37,739 nucleotides of DNA from Candidatus Yanofskyibacteriota bacterium (GTDB taxonomy: Bacteria; Patescibacteriota; Minisyncoccia; 2-02-FULL-40-12; GWA2-44-9): NCBI GenBank assembly GCA_016181145.1, contig JACOZW010000054.1, forward strand, positions 1 through 37,739, written 5' to 3'. This document shows positions 1-8,074 of this stretch, one piece after another. Positions within the stretch are counted from its first letter, which is position 1; each line of letters begins with the position of its first letter. The notes under the pieces were generated by a model that ran no database searches, was not told where the DNA came from, and saw only the letters and a program-made list of their open reading frames with translations. Made by a program: the position numbers and the translations under genes.

Positions 1-1328
1 ACCACCGCCGCGTCGCCCTCGATCTCCTGCTCGGCCACGACCCAGCCGGCGTCGTTCGGGTCCACGCGGATCCAGAGGCACGCCGTGGGCTTCGCCTGGT
101 GCGGGTCCATGTAGAACAGCGTCGGCCACTCGCGCGGGCCCGGCCACGCCAGGTCCTCCTCCGTCCATACGTGCGCGAAGCCCTCGAGATCGCGCCCCCC
201 GCACGCCGGGCAGGCGTCGAGCCCGAACGCGACGGTCGCGTTGCACCCGAAGCACCAGAGCCGCGGCTTCTCGGTGAACCCGCGGATGATCGTGCCGGCC
301 AGGTGCAGCGACTCCCCGCGCAGGCGCGCGGCGCGCTCGTCGGGGGTCAGCCCCTCGGCCAGCGCCTCGACGGCCGCCGCGTCGAGCGTCCGGTTGTGCT
401 CCGTCCAGAGGGCGACCGCCTCGACCTTCTCCGGGTTCGCGCCCTCGAGCCCGGGCGTGAGAATCTGGTCGTAGAACCACGCCGCCGCCACCGCGTTCCC
501 CCGCTCGTCGGTCGGCGTCCCCCCCGTGAGAATCCGCCCCCCGACTTCCAGCGTCCGGAACTTGTTCGCGCGGTGGATCTCCTCCGGCGGGATCTCGTCC
601 TCGTCGATCAGGTGGTAGCTCCCCTGGTTGAAATCCTCCAGCGCCTGCAGATGCGACATCACGACCATCGTCGAGCCGGGCTCGGCACCACCATCGCCGT
701 GGCGATTCAACGTCAACTTGCGGTGGCGCTCCGACCACGACGCGTCCCAGGAGCCGTGGATCAGGAACCGCTGCGGGATGAAGCCCCAGTGGCCGCACCG
801 CGGGTCGCCCGGCAGCCCGTCCTCGTTCAGGCGCCCGTTCCACTGGCTGAACTGGAACTTCTGCTTGATGTTCTCGTCCCAAGCGTTCACGTTGCTCGTC
901 ACGACGAGGCGCACCCGGATCGGCGCCCGGAGCTTCTCGACCGGGTAGCGCAGCACCGCGTCGTGCCCCGCGTCGGGCGCGTCGTGAACCCAGGCCCCGG
1001 CGCGCTGCACCATCGGCCGCGCGCACGTCACGCAGACCGAGAGGCAAAGCGGCACCACGCCCGTCATCTGGATCGCGACCTCGGCGGCCTTCACGCCCGT
1101 CTTCCCCGATTTGTTCCCGCCCTGAATGCCGAACTCCCGCGCCACCGAGCGGTGGAGCTTCATCGCGTCGGGATTCACCGGCCGGTAGTACACGAGCTGG
1201 TTCGCCTGCGCGTCCCGCCGAATCCACGCCGCCAGCTCGCGCTCGATCTCGCCCCGCTTCTTCGGCGAGAGCGCGCGAAGCTGCGCGGGGGTGAGCTTCT
1301 GGGCGCGCGTGAGGAGGTCGGTGGTCAC
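1..1328 (-). CDS. Phage terminase large subunit-like ATPase (3' end runs off the window)
   Basis: Minus-strand frame from GTG (1328-1326) reads VTTDLLTRAQKLTPAQLRALSPKK...REFGIQGGNKSGKTGVKAAE...; GGNKSGKT is a Walker A typical of large terminases, and YHLIDEDEIP is a Walker B-like stretch. The start overlaps the upstream stop (GTGA). Confidence 0.8.
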   Translation of the reverse strand, partial: MTTDLLTRAQKLTPAQLRALSPKKRGEIERELAAWIRRDAQANQLVYYRPVNPDAMKLHRSVAREFGIQGGNKSGKTGVKAAEVAIQMTGVVPLCLSVCVTCARPMVQRAGAWVHDAPDAGHDAVLRYPVEKLRAPIRVRLVVTSNVNAWDENIKQKFQFSQWNGRLNEDGLPGDPRCGHWGFIPQRFLIHGSWDASWSERHRKLTLNRHGDGGAEPGSTMVVMSHLQALEDFNQGSYHLIDEDEIPPEEIHRANKFRTLEVGGRILTGGTPTDERGNAVAAAWFYDQILTPGLEGANPEKVEAVALWTEHNRTLDAAAVEALAEGLTPDERAARLRGESLHLAGTIIRGFTEKPRLWCFGCNATVAFGLDACPACGGRDLEGFAHVWTEEDLAWPGPREWPTLFYMDPHQAKPTACLWIRVDPNDAGWVVAEQEIEGDAAV

Positions 1329-1831
1329 GCGGACTCTCGCCTCCCCTCGAGCACGTCGAGCTCGAACGCCACCACGTACGCGCCGTCCGCCACGCACTCC
1401 GCGTGCTCGTCGCCGAGAAGAGCCGGTGACCACTTCAGCACAAACGGACTCAGAGACGTCCTCCACTGCCCGTATTCCCGCTCGCAGACCACCTTGCGCG
1501 CCTCCGCCTGCTCGGCGCTGGCCCACACGGAGGCGATCTGCACGTCTTCGTACTCGCCGCGCTGCACCACGTAGATGGCGTTCACGTCCGAGAGGCCCCT
1601 GCCCTCTGAGCCCGGATCATGCGGTGTCGGGCTCCTCTGTTCCCGCTCCTGCGCGACGGCGGCTCGGCAACAGACGCGCCCGATCGCGGCGTCGAGGACC
1701 GCGACGATCGACACGAACGAAGGCGCGCAGGGAGGGAGGCCGAGTCGAACGCTCAGCGCCTCGAAGTCGGCCAGCCGAGCATCGTAGCGGCCGATCAATT
1801 CGCCCATGTCTGCTCGCGCCTCCGGCGTCAC
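1325..1831 (-). CDS. Hypothetical phage-type protein, 168 aa
   Basis: Starts at an ATGA overlap with the upstream ORF and ends at a GTGA overlap with the terminase ORF. Confidence 0.6.
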   Translation of the reverse strand: MTPEARADMGELIGRYDARLADFEALSVRLGLPPCAPSFVSIVAVLDAAIGRVCCRAAVAQEREQRSPTPHDPGSEGRGLSDVNAIYVVQRGEYEDVQIASVWASAEQAEARKVVCEREYGQWRTSLSPFVLKWSPALLGDEHAECVADGAYVVAFELDVLEGRRESA

Positions 1832-2130
1832 AGATTCCGCGCCCTCGCCGCCGAGTCGGGCCTCGCATGCTCTCCAGTCCGCCCTGCGCCGCCGGCCTCA
1901 CGGCTCGTGCGGATCAACCGACACGCCGAACAGATGCAGATGCAGCCATACCCCGTGGCCCAGTCCACCGCGGCGGCGATCGCGGCCGACTCTTCCATCC
2001 TCTCGGGCCCCGCCGCTCGGCCGACCCGCTCCTGCGCCTTGAGACTCGCCAGCCAAAGCTCGGTCACCAGCCCACCCCCGAACACGATCATCACCAGCAT
2101 CGCGAGCTGTGTCCACGTCACCTCGATCAC
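1828..2130 (-). CDS. Small protein with N-terminal transmembrane segment, 100 aa
   Basis: GTG start preceded by AGGAGG; MIEVTWTQLAMLVMIVFGGGLVTELWLASLKAQE hydrophobic N-terminus; ATGA overlap with the next ORF. Confidence 0.55.
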   Translation of the reverse strand: MIEVTWTQLAMLVMIVFGGGLVTELWLASLKAQERVGRAAGPERMEESAAIAAAVDWATGYGCICICSACRLIRTSREAGGAGRTGEHARPDSAARARNL

Positions 2131-2245
2131 TGGTCCAACCTCCTGCTGAACCCCCAGCGTGCAGAGGGGACCGGCACGCGCACGTGCCCACGGGGGGCGT
2201 GCCCATAGGCCGCCCGTCGATGCCCGAACCGCGCGAAACCCTGCG

Positions 2246-2356
2246 TCACCGACCCCTACCCGTGGTAGTCGAGCGCATCGTATCGAGAGCAGCGTCGCGC
2301 AACGTGGCGCCGCTGTGTGCTTGTCGCAGAATCCCGGTTATGCGGCTCGTGCTCAT
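2246..2356 (-). CDS. Short ORF, 36 aa (MSTSRITGILRQAHSGATLRDAALDTMRSTTTGRGR)
   Basis: ATG overlaps the stop of the preceding frame (ATGA at 2353-2356). Confidence 0.3.
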   Translation of the reverse strand: MSTSRITGILRQAHSGATLRDAALDTMRSTTTGRGR

Positions 2357-2520
2357 GCTGCGCCTGGTTGAGTCGCTGCGAGGGCCAACCGACCAGCGAG
2401 CTGCAGCACGCCGGCGCGCGAGGGCTCGTCGGCGAACGCAAGAATCGACGTCGGACGTCCACTCACGATCGTCCACTTGTCGACGGCAACGCCTAGCGCG
2501 ACGGTTGCTTGCGGATCTCT
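2353..2520 (-). CDS. C-terminal fragment resembling a phage small terminase / HTH protein (N-terminus missing at the junction)
   Basis: Minus frame reads ...ATVALGVAVDKWTIVSGRPTSILAFADEPSRAGVLQLAGRLALAATQPGAA*; the 'LGVAVDK...GRPTS' pattern is typical of small terminase-like C-termini. The upper boundary is approximate. Confidence 0.45.
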   Translation of the reverse strand, partial: RDPQATVALGVAVDKWTIVSGRPTSILAFADEPSRAGVLQLAGRLALAATQPGAA

Positions 2521-3496
2521 TCCTTCGCCTGCCGCTGGCTCTTGTTCCAGTAATGCCGTCGGTTACAAGTGCGAAGCTGTTAACGGTACACCATCATGGC
2601 CGTTTGCATCAGTTGTTCATAATTATTCTACCGCCGGAACTTATCGGGCCAAGGCCATAATTGAACGCAGCACCGCCAATCCGGCTGAGGGTTCAGCTAA
2701 TATTAATTTGGTTAGTGCTTTGCCATCGGTTTCGAATACAACGGTTAGTGTAAATAACTCAAATTATTGCACTGCCGGACCGCATGCCAGTATAACCTGG
2801 ACATATACTAGTCCGGGATCACCGCCCAACTCTAATCAGGCAGCGTATGAAGCCATCATAAACGGCGGAGGGGATATTGATGTAGTGCCCAATGCGGATG
2901 TGACCGGTTTGAATCCCAGCAATATCAATCCGGAGTGGCGGATATCGGGTACTACCGGAACTTCCTCGGGTCCTTCTTCGGGATGCAATTCAGGAAATGG
3001 CGATGCTAATCCTCAGACTACCTGTCAGATGACCTGGAATACGGCTTATACGGCTTGGGTAAGGGTCAGGAATGGTTATGGACAATGGTCGTCCTGGACG
3101 CGTATGGGTACATATGTTAACGGAACAAATCCTCCAGTATCTGTAAATCGTTGGACGACTCCAGTTCATGCTTTTCCGGCAACGAGTTTTACGATATCTC
3201 CAGCCAATCCATCCGTTGATTCACCGGTTACCTTTACTGATACTACAGTATTTCAGGGCGGGGCCAATCCTAGAACATGGTTATGGAATTTTAACTATCC
3301 AGCCGGACCGACTCGACCTATAAATAATCCGCCGACGGCCAGCGGCAATACTGTGTATACCTATACGGCGGTCGGAACCTATTATCCTCGCCTTACGGCT
3401 ACGGATGATCTTGGTCAAAGTTGTTATTATGATTTAACTCCGCCCCTCTATCTCCAAGATCCGATTCCTCAATGGAAAGAGGTACCGCCTAGATAA
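2477..3496 (+). CDS. PKD-domain-type secreted/surface protein, N-terminally truncated at the junction
   Basis: PKD-like stretches (YSTAGTYRAKAIIERS; FTISPANPSVDSPVTFTDTT...YTYTAVGTYYPRLTATDDLGQSC). The TTG start and first ~10-25 codons lie in or near the high-GC segment, so the annotated N-terminus is probably artificial. Confidence 0.65.
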   Translation: MSTATPSATVACGSLPSPAAGSCSSNAVGYKCEAVNGTPSWPFASVVHNYSTAGTYRAKAIIERSTANPAEGSANINLVSALPSVSNTTVSVNNSNYCTAGPHASITWTYTSPGSPPNSNQAAYEAIINGGGDIDVVPNADVTGLNPSNINPEWRISGTTGTSSGPSSGCNSGNGDANPQTTCQMTWNTAYTAWVRVRNGYGQWSSWTRMGTYVNGTNPPVSVNRWTTPVHAFPATSFTISPANPSVDSPVTFTDTTVFQGGANPRTWLWNFNYPAGPTRPINNPPTASGNTVYTYTAVGTYYPRLTATDDLGQSCYYDLTPPLYLQDPIPQWKEVPPR

Positions 3497-3554
3497 AAAT
3501 AGTATTACGGGGCTAGTATTAAGTATCAAGGATAGGTAGATCAAGATGTAAAAG

Positions 3555-3631
3555 TTACAAAGGGCATCTTTGCAACCCCGTAAAATTGTCTTTGGCAATC
3601 ACGGGATAAATTGCAAAGATGCCCTTTGTAA
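3555..3631. repeat. Perfect 21-bp inverted repeat, nested hairpin
   Basis: TTACAAAGGGCATCTTTGCAA (3555-3575) and TTGCAAAGATGCCCTTTGTAA (3611-3631); loop contains CCCGT/ACGGG and ATTG/CAAT pairs. Confidence 0.85.
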
Positions 3632-3646
3632 TGATATGGTTAATAG

Positions 3647-4111
3647 ATGAAACCCATATTGCTTAAGAAAAAGAATTATCTAGCAATGATTGAAAACGCT
3701 GCAAGAGGCGAGAATTGGATGTTCAGAAATTTATATTTTGAAATTGATGGTAAGGGAGTAGATGTTCTGGAGAATGGGGGATTGAGTTGTGCTATGTTTG
3801 TATCAGCTATTCTGTATTTGAATAAAATGATTGGTGATTTACATACAACTGTTATTGGTGCCGAAGACGATATGATTAAGAGCGGATGGTACGCAATTGA
3901 AGACTTGAGGTCGGGTGCGGTTCTGGTTTGGGAAAAGAGGATTGGCGATAAAGACGGTCTTCCGCACAACCACAATGGTTTTTACATTGGTGATAATATA
4001 GCGATTAGCAACGATTCTAAGGGTACGGGTTTTCCGCACAAGCATCATTATACCTACAACGATACCCGTAAAATAGAAAAAATTTATTGGCATAAATTAC
4101 TCGATGATTAA
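3647..4111 (+). CDS. Putative cysteine peptidase (NlpC/P60- or CHAP-like), 154 aa
   Basis: GGLSCAMFVSAILYLN (candidate Cys nucleophile) and LPHNHNGFYIGDNIAISND (candidate His). Confidence 0.45.
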   Translation: MKPILLKKKNYLAMIENAARGENWMFRNLYFEIDGKGVDVLENGGLSCAMFVSAILYLNKMIGDLHTTVIGAEDDMIKSGWYAIEDLRSGAVLVWEKRIGDKDGLPHNHNGFYIGDNIAISNDSKGTGFPHKHHYTYNDTRKIEKIYWHKLLDD

Positions 4112-4649
4112 GGATATTACTATTAGTATTCCGCTCACCGATCAGCATAGAGATATAAAAGATAAAAACTGGAAGAAAAGATCTTGTGCTATTTGTTCGA
4201 CTAAAATGATGATGACTTTCGGTAATAGGAAGCACATAGATGTAGATGTGGGCGGGTTAGTAGATGAGGCAAGAAAGATGGGCGGATATTTAGATGGTAT
4301 TGGCTGGAGGCATAAGACAATCACCGATTTAGCTAAAAAATACGGTCACAAATTGAGTTTTATAAAAAAGTTTCCCAAGACAATTGCAGAAAAGTCTAAA
4401 TGGCTGAAGAAGTTAGAGAAAAATATTGTCAGTGGCAAGCCCGTGATGGCTTCTATATATTACAAGCTTAGTAAAAAGAACGGCGGTCATGTGGTCGTTG
4501 TGAATGGCATTCGAAAAGATGGAAAGATTGTGGTCGGCTATCACATTCAGGACCCGGACAGCCGTTTTCGGGGGAATAATTACTATATTTCTAAAGATGA
4601 ATTTCTTCTTGGCTGGCGCGGAGGGATGATATACTTTACCCGGCCCTAG
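4104..4649 (+). CDS. Putative C39-like cysteine peptidase, 181 aa
   Basis: KRSCAICSTKMMM (Cys region), GGHVVVVNGI (His) and IQDPDSRFRGNNYYISKDEFLLGWRGGMIYF, as in C39_2-type peptidases. Overlaps the upstream ORF by 8 nt. Confidence 0.5.
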   Translation: MIKDITISIPLTDQHRDIKDKNWKKRSCAICSTKMMMTFGNRKHIDVDVGGLVDEARKMGGYLDGIGWRHKTITDLAKKYGHKLSFIKKFPKTIAEKSKWLKKLEKNIVSGKPVMASIYYKLSKKNGGHVVVVNGIRKDGKIVVGYHIQDPDSRFRGNNYYISKDEFLLGWRGGMIYFTRP

Positions 4650-4722
4650 GAGGGAGGGGTTCTCAAAGTAATACTTTTCTGTTATTAATACTTCGTGAAC
4701 TTTAAAAATTCAGAGAGGATTT

Positions 4723-6183
4723 ATGAGGAGAGTTGAGCATGATTGGCTTAGAAAGATGTTATGGGGGTGTACTTTTGACGACTTTCTTATTTCTCCCGGA
4801 TGGGGAGTGGCGGTTAGCCGTAAAGATATATCTTTAGTATCTCGATTTTCACAAAATATTCCCCTAAATATTCCGCTAGTTTCGGCCAATATGGATACCA
4901 TAACGGGTGCTAGAATGGCCATAACTGTTGCCAAGAAGGGCGGTATTGGGATCATCCATCGCTACTTAAGTAATGATGATCAATGTAAAAAAGTCGAAGA
5001 AGTTAAACGGGAGGAGAATTTCATTATCGAAAAACCCTATAGTATTTTTCCCGATGCGACAGTTGGTGAGGCAAAGAATATAATGTTAAAAAATAAGGTA
5101 GGTGGCTTGGTTGTTGTCGATGAGCTTGGTAAATTAGTCGGGATTTTGACTGAAAGGGATGTAAGGTATTGTTCTGGGACGGAGTTGATTCAGGACAGGA
5201 TGACTAAGGTGCCTAATCTTATTACGGCTAAATCTTCAGAGATATCTTTGGCTGAGGTAAAAAAACTTATGGACGATCATCGATTGGAAAAATTGCCGAT
5301 CGTGGACGATGATTTTTGCCTGAAGGGACTAATTACCTCGCGAGATGTAGAAAATCTTGAAAAATTCCCTCTTGCTAATAAAGATAAGAAGGGCCAGCTT
5401 TTAGTCGGTGCGGCAATCGGCGCAACGGGGGATTACCTTGAAAGATCGGCAGATCTCATTAAAGCCGGGGCCGATGTTATAGTTTTGGATATAGCAAATG
5501 CCCAATCTAATATTGCGGAAAAAGCAGTTGCCGAATTCCGTAAGAGGTTCCCAGATATGGAATTAGTGGTAGGAAATATTGTATTGCCGGGAGCAGTCAA
5601 GGTCTTCAATCGGCATGGAGTTAATGGTTTCAAGGTCGGTCTTGGTCCCGGCTCTGCCTGTACTACTAGAAAGAACACCGGCATCGGTATTCCGCAGGCT
5701 CAGGCGGTGTATAGCTGTTCTATGAATTCAGAATTTCCTATTTGTGCCGATGGCGGAATTAAGAGGGATGGCAGTATAGCCGAAGCTCTGATATTGGGAG
5801 GTTCTTCGGTAATGATTGGCGGAATGTTTGCCGGTACTGACGAGACGCCGGGGTTAGTTTTTCCTGATTCTGATGGTAAAAAAGTCAAAGCTTTTCGAGG
5901 AATGGCGTCGCGCGAGGCTATGTATGAAAAATTGCACGCCGAGGAAGCTGATAATCCTTACGAAACCTCATCGAGAATAAGCCCTGAAGGGATTGAGAGA
6001 AAGGTTGAATACAGGGGTTCAGTGGTGCCGATTATCAATGATATGATGGGGCACCTTGCCTCGACGATAAGTTATATGGGAGCTATGTCTCTGCAGGAAG
6101 CTAAAGAGATGTTCATGGCTCATCCCACCGAGTATCTTATAAAGCTCTCCGAATCAGCTAAAAGAGAGTCGTGGGATAGGTAA
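4723..6183 (+). CDS. guaB: IMP dehydrogenase / GMP reductase family protein with CBS pair
   Basis: TFDDFLISPGW, tandem CBS region, GLGPGSACTTRKNTGIGIPQ, CADGGIKRDGSIAEAL, FRGMASREAM. Exact activity is uncertain. Confidence 0.8.
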   Translation: MRRVEHDWLRKMLWGCTFDDFLISPGWGVAVSRKDISLVSRFSQNIPLNIPLVSANMDTITGARMAITVAKKGGIGIIHRYLSNDDQCKKVEEVKREENFIIEKPYSIFPDATVGEAKNIMLKNKVGGLVVVDELGKLVGILTERDVRYCSGTELIQDRMTKVPNLITAKSSEISLAEVKKLMDDHRLEKLPIVDDDFCLKGLITSRDVENLEKFPLANKDKKGQLLVGAAIGATGDYLERSADLIKAGADVIVLDIANAQSNIAEKAVAEFRKRFPDMELVVGNIVLPGAVKVFNRHGVNGFKVGLGPGSACTTRKNTGIGIPQAQAVYSCSMNSEFPICADGGIKRDGSIAEALILGGSSVMIGGMFAGTDETPGLVFPDSDGKKVKAFRGMASREAMYEKLHAEEADNPYETSSRISPEGIERKVEYRGSVVPIINDMMGHLASTISYMGAMSLQEAKEMFMAHPTEYLIKLSESAKRESWDR

Positions 6184-6205
6184 AAAGACCTTTGCGGAAT
6201 TGGTC

Positions 6206-6234
6206 TTGACAAAAAACAGAAAGTAGATTAAATT
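6206..6234 (+). promoter_or_regulatory. Sigma70-like promoter
   Basis: TTGACA (6206-6211), 17-nt spacer, TAAATT (6229-6234), upstream of the 254-aa ORF. Confidence 0.55.
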
Positions 6235-6264
6235 GAACGAGCGCTCCTTAAAAAGGATATGTAA

Positions 6265-7029
6265 ATGCAAGAACATGCTCTCCAAGAAGTTATTGATATT
6301 GAAGCATCCAGTCGCCAAAATCCTGTTCAAACTGCTGCTATTGCTTGTGTTCAACCTCTCAAAGTTTCTTTACTCCCAACACTATTACAAACTAGAGAAG
6401 ATTTAATTATCAGAAAAAACGTCTTATTCGGTTGCGAAGCTATTGCAGCGGCAAAATTAGATATGCTTTTAAATGGAGTAATCGCTCATCGTATTCAGGC
6501 GTTACAAGATTTACCTCAACAATATCCAGATATTTCTGAAAAGTATGCATATTTTGATTTCGACTCGGCTTTAAGATGGCGAGATGACAGAGGTTATCCA
6601 ATGCTGGCAATATATTGCCTTGATAACAGTAATTGTAATTTTGAGTTAGGCTGGGAACGGCGTCGCCTCTCTAGCCGTGAATCTATAACTCGGGGATTTA
6701 TAAATCCTGAACCTCCAGCTCCAATTAGAGCATGTTTCAATGATGTTCTGGCTCTTTTACACAACAAATGTAGCGGGGTGATGGGCATAGAAAGTATCAC
6801 GTCTTGCTTTCGCGGCCTAATACCTGCCGTTTGTCGGGCAGATATCATTAAAGCAAAGAAATATTTTGATAAAATTTTTGTTATTGCTCAGGCAGAGTGG
6901 ATCGAGCGAATTAACACTGATCCTTTGGTTGTGGGTTATAAGGATGGCTATGCTTGGCTGATTGCGGCTTTTGATCTTACGCCATTTGAGGCAGATATAG
7001 TCAATTTCTTTACTCGAAAACTGGTCTGA
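6265..7029 (+). CDS. Hypothetical protein, 254 aa
   Basis: Long ORF after a promoter and an AAAAGGA ribosome-binding region; no family recognised. Confidence 0.65.
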   Translation: MQEHALQEVIDIEASSRQNPVQTAAIACVQPLKVSLLPTLLQTREDLIIRKNVLFGCEAIAAAKLDMLLNGVIAHRIQALQDLPQQYPDISEKYAYFDFDSALRWRDDRGYPMLAIYCLDNSNCNFELGWERRRLSSRESITRGFINPEPPAPIRACFNDVLALLHNKCSGVMGIESITSCFRGLIPAVCRADIIKAKKYFDKIFVIAQAEWIERINTDPLVVGYKDGYAWLIAAFDLTPFEADIVNFFTRKLV

Positions 7030-7032
7030 ACC

Positions 7033-7242
7033 ATGACTCAAAACCAGAAAAATTCAAGTCAAGGTAAGTGCTGGGTTAACTCTAATCAGGGTATTCCCTA
7101 TGGAAAAAACTGTTACGATCATCATCATACTAAGTATGGTGGTGTATGTGAGCATGGCGGCAATTCACCAGCCAGTCATTCAGGCATTCCGTGCACTAAT
7201 CGATACGAAGCTTGGCGAGATGATAAGAAACTTGCGCGATAG
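7033..7242 (+). CDS. Hypothetical Cys/His-rich small protein, 69 aa
   Basis: Starts 3 nt after the upstream stop; KCWVN...NCYDHHHTKYGGVCEHGG...GIPC. Confidence 0.5.
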   Translation: MTQNQKNSSQGKCWVNSNQGIPYGKNCYDHHHTKYGGVCEHGGNSPASHSGIPCTNRYEAWRDDKKLAR

Positions 7243-7269
7243 ATTAGTAGAAACTAAATAAATACTTCG

Positions 7270-7333
7270 ATCCCGCCGAGACTTATATCCTCGGCTCTCC
7301 GAATCTGCCAAGAGAGAGTCGTGGGACAGGTAA
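7270..7333 (+). pseudogene. Second, diverged copy of the guaB 3' end
   Basis: GCTCTCCGAATCtGCcAAgAGAGAGTCGTGGGAcAGGTAAA matches the guaB terminus at ~6144-6184 and still encodes LSESAKRESWDR*. Confidence 0.75.
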
Positions 7334-7356
7334 AGTCCGCCAATAGCGGACTTTTA
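7332..7356 (+). terminator. Rho-independent terminator
   Basis: AAAGTCCGC-CAATA-GCGGACTTT followed by T/A-rich sequence. Confidence 0.65.
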
Positions 7357-7393
7357 ATTTACGTAAAAGTGTGTTAAAATTTAGGAGAATTAC

Positions 7394-8074
7394 ATGCCGA
7401 TACATAAGACGCTAAACCAAGATTTCTTTAAAAAATGGTCGTCAGAAATGGCTTATGTATTAGGATTTTTTGCCGCGGATGGGAATATGATAAAAAATAA
7501 GCGAGGAGCTCATTTTATAGAATTTCAAATAACCGATAGAGATATTTTAAATCAAATTAAAAGTCTATTGGGTTCAAATCATAAGATCTCGATTAGAGAT
7601 AGAAATAAAAAATGGAAAAAATCCTATAGATTACAGTTGGGTAGTAAGGAGATATTTAATGACTTAATTAGATTAGGAATGGTGCCAAGAAAAAGCAATG
7701 TTTTAAAATTTCCTAAAGTGCCCAGCTCGTATCTGGCAGATTTCATCAGAGGCTATTTTGATGGAGATGGCCATGTGAGTATATGTACTTACCAAAAAAG
7801 TGATAGAAAAAATCCGACAACAATGATATTTACAGGTTTTTCATCGGGAAGTCGTAAATTTCTGAATAAATTAAAATATTTGCTAAAAAATTCAGCAGCT
7901 ACAAAGGGAGGAGCCCTGAGTTTTAATAGGGGATATAGATTAAATTATTCTGTTCGTGATAGCCTTTTGTTATATAGGTTTATGTATGAAACTTCGAACC
8001 GCTTGTTTTTAGAGAGAAAAAAGAGTAAATTTGAGTATTATTTTGAAAATTGGGGACATAGCTCAATTGGTTAG
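7394..8074 (+). CDS. LAGLIDADG homing endonuclease, 226 aa
   Basis: Two LAGLIDADG-type helices: AYVLGFFAADGNM and DFIRGYFDGDGHV; TAGGAGA RBS. Stop codon lies in the D-loop of the downstream tRNA gene. Confidence 0.85.
   Translation: MPIHKTLNQDFFKKWSSEMAYVLGFFAADGNMIKNKRGAHFIEFQITDRDILNQIKSLLGSNHKISIRDRNKKWKKSYRLQLGSKEIFNDLIRLGMVPRKSNVLKFPKVPSSYLADFIRGYFDGDGHVSICTYQKSDRKNPTTMIFTGFSSGSRKFLNKLKYLLKNSAATKGGALSFNRGYRLNYSVRDSLLLYRFMYETSNRLFLERKKSKFEYYFENWGHSSIG

Noticed and set aside
99-1574. 491-aa plus-strand ORF in the high-GC region
   Set aside because: Arg/Pro/Ala-rich low-information protein antisense to the terminase frame, which has Walker motifs; typical spurious ORF in GC-rich DNA.
1291-2660. 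Several overlapping plus-strand ORFs (305, 176, 183 aa)
   Set aside because: Arg/Ser/Pro-rich translations antisense to the coupled minus-strand operon; some cross the suspected junction.
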